Below are positions 63,389 through 64,000 of a stretch of 64,000 nt of DNA, one piece after another. A model generated the notes under the pieces. It made no database searches and was not told where the DNA came from. It saw only the letters and a program-made list of their open reading frames with translations. Origin of the DNA: Alicyclobacillus mali NBRC 102425. Lineage in GTDB: Bacteria > Bacillota > Bacilli > Alicyclobacillales > Alicyclobacillaceae. The translations under genes were made by a program, and so were the position numbers. Position 1 is the first letter of the stretch. Each line of letters begins with the position of its first letter. The stretch spans positions 1 through 64,000 of the forward strand of contig NZ_BCSG01000019.1 in assembly GCF_001570745.1 (NCBI RefSeq). Reading direction: 5' to 3'.

Positions 63389-64000
63389 CTAGTTCTCGGG
63401 AACGAGCGGCGCGTCCAACACGGCTACGTGACACACGCGGCTGAAAAAGTCCGTGCTTCTGGTTGACAGGACGCGGAAATCCACGCGCGCTCGTTGACCT
63501 GGCTTAAGCACGGTGGGCCACGAAACTCCTGGCAACTCCGGCGTCACGTGAAACAGAAACCGGACAGCGGACGGATCGAAAAACGTATCGGACGCCCCTT
63601 GCGAGAACCAGATGACGGCCCGCTCGTCCGCCAGATCCACCGTCCGAGACGAGCGATTCACGAGGGTGGCGTAGACGTCGACGGACTGCCAGGTCGCCCC
63701 CGCTCCGCCGGGTACGGGTAGCACCTGGACGTCTTCCACGCGAATCGGCGCCTGCTTCCACACGAGGTTGGCCCATTCAGCAGACGCTTCCCGACTGTAG
63801 AAAAACCGAAGATGAGGGATCTCCGAGAGGGCCTGGGACGATTGGGCGTGCGGCCCTGACGGGTGAAACCCCCACGTGACCGTCTGACCGGGCTTCAGCC
63901 CTTGGGCGGGCGCGTTGACGAACGTCAGCCAGTTCTCGCCGCCTCCGCTCCGCGGCGTAAACCAGAGAATGCCCATCACATCAGGCTCAACGAGCGTCTG
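63389..64000 (-). CDS. Partial protein, possible tandem SLAP domains
   Basis: The reading frame is open from the window edge to the stop at 63389, so about 204 C-terminal residues are seen and the start is missing. Two stretches look like the ends of beta-rich repeats: NWLTFVNAPAQGLKPGQTVTW, and later VDVYATLVNRSSRTVDL with LKPGQRARVDFRVLS. This resembles the SLAP (S-layer-like) domains of Bacillus surface proteins, weakly. No membrane segment is visible. An ATG at 63976 or a GTG at 63979 exists, but the upstream residues continue in frame. Confidence 0.5.
   Translation of the reverse strand, partial: QTLVEPDVMGILWFTPRSGGGENWLTFVNAPAQGLKPGQTVTWGFHPSGPHAQSSQALSEIPHLRFFYSREASAEWANLVWKQAPIRVEDVQVLPVPGGAGATWQSVDVYATLVNRSSRTVDLADERAVIWFSQGASDTFFDPSAVRFLFHVTPELPGVSWPTVLKPGQRARVDFRVLSTRSTDFFSRVCHVAVLDAPLVPEN

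Overview
The window looks like core chromosome of a GC-rich, spore-forming member of the Bacillota. An Alicyclobacillus or close relative is my best guess. This rests on Bacillus-type families (YwhD, YunC, YtrH/YtrI, YmfF/YmfH, MurT/GatD, SufU, DUF1811, DUF3886), on GGAGG ribosome sites with frequent GTG and TTG starts, and on high GC throughout. Genes are dense, run on both strands in short operons, and often overlap by 4 bases. I found no rRNA, CRISPR array, phage module or complete genomic island.

Layout. 1-2390: the only clearly mobile part, an IS3-family element (62-1501) abutting a cut-off tyrosine recombinase gene, next to tRNA-Ser and tRNA-Gly. 2.5-5.4 kb: exported proteins, including a c-di-AMP (ydaO/yuaA) riboswitch ahead of an NlpC/P60 hydrolase, and a 3D-domain protein. 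5.4-13.3 kb: housekeeping and repair-type genes (HepT-like, two small enzyme families, M42 peptidase, DedA, HD hydrolase, IscA-like, Bcp peroxiredoxin, SpeA, YwhD). 13.5-25.5 kb: envelope genes (SpoIID-like protein, two SEDS proteins, MurT/GatD) with enzymes between them. 25.5-36 kb: threonine synthesis (thrC-thrB), an M16 peptidase pair, MFS transporter, endonuclease IV, D-amino acid transaminase, HIT and OsmC proteins.

36-46.3 kb holds a phosphatase/phospholipase pair, then the most striking unit: imuB-like, DUF6504 and dnaE2 in one operon whose promoter carries two near-perfect LexA boxes. This is an SOS mutagenesis cassette, with no imuA seen. Beside it lies a SWIM/SNF2 pair. 46.4-55.7 kb holds ytrH-ytrI (sporulation), an M24 peptidase, an amino acid permease with a long structured leader, ispH, nicotinate phosphoribosyltransferase and small proteins. 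55.7-62.1 kb is the Fe-S assembly region: sufT-like, then sufC-sufD-sufS-sufU-sufB, a Rieske protein and an Rrf2 regulator with three cysteines. The window ends with ald and a partial gene with possible SLAP domains.

I saw no wholly new system. The best leads are the LexA-controlled imuB/DUF6504/dnaE2 operon, the Rrf2-Suf arrangement, a cupredoxin without copper ligands, the permease leader and several small unassigned exported proteins. Names come from remembered family motifs, not from searches.
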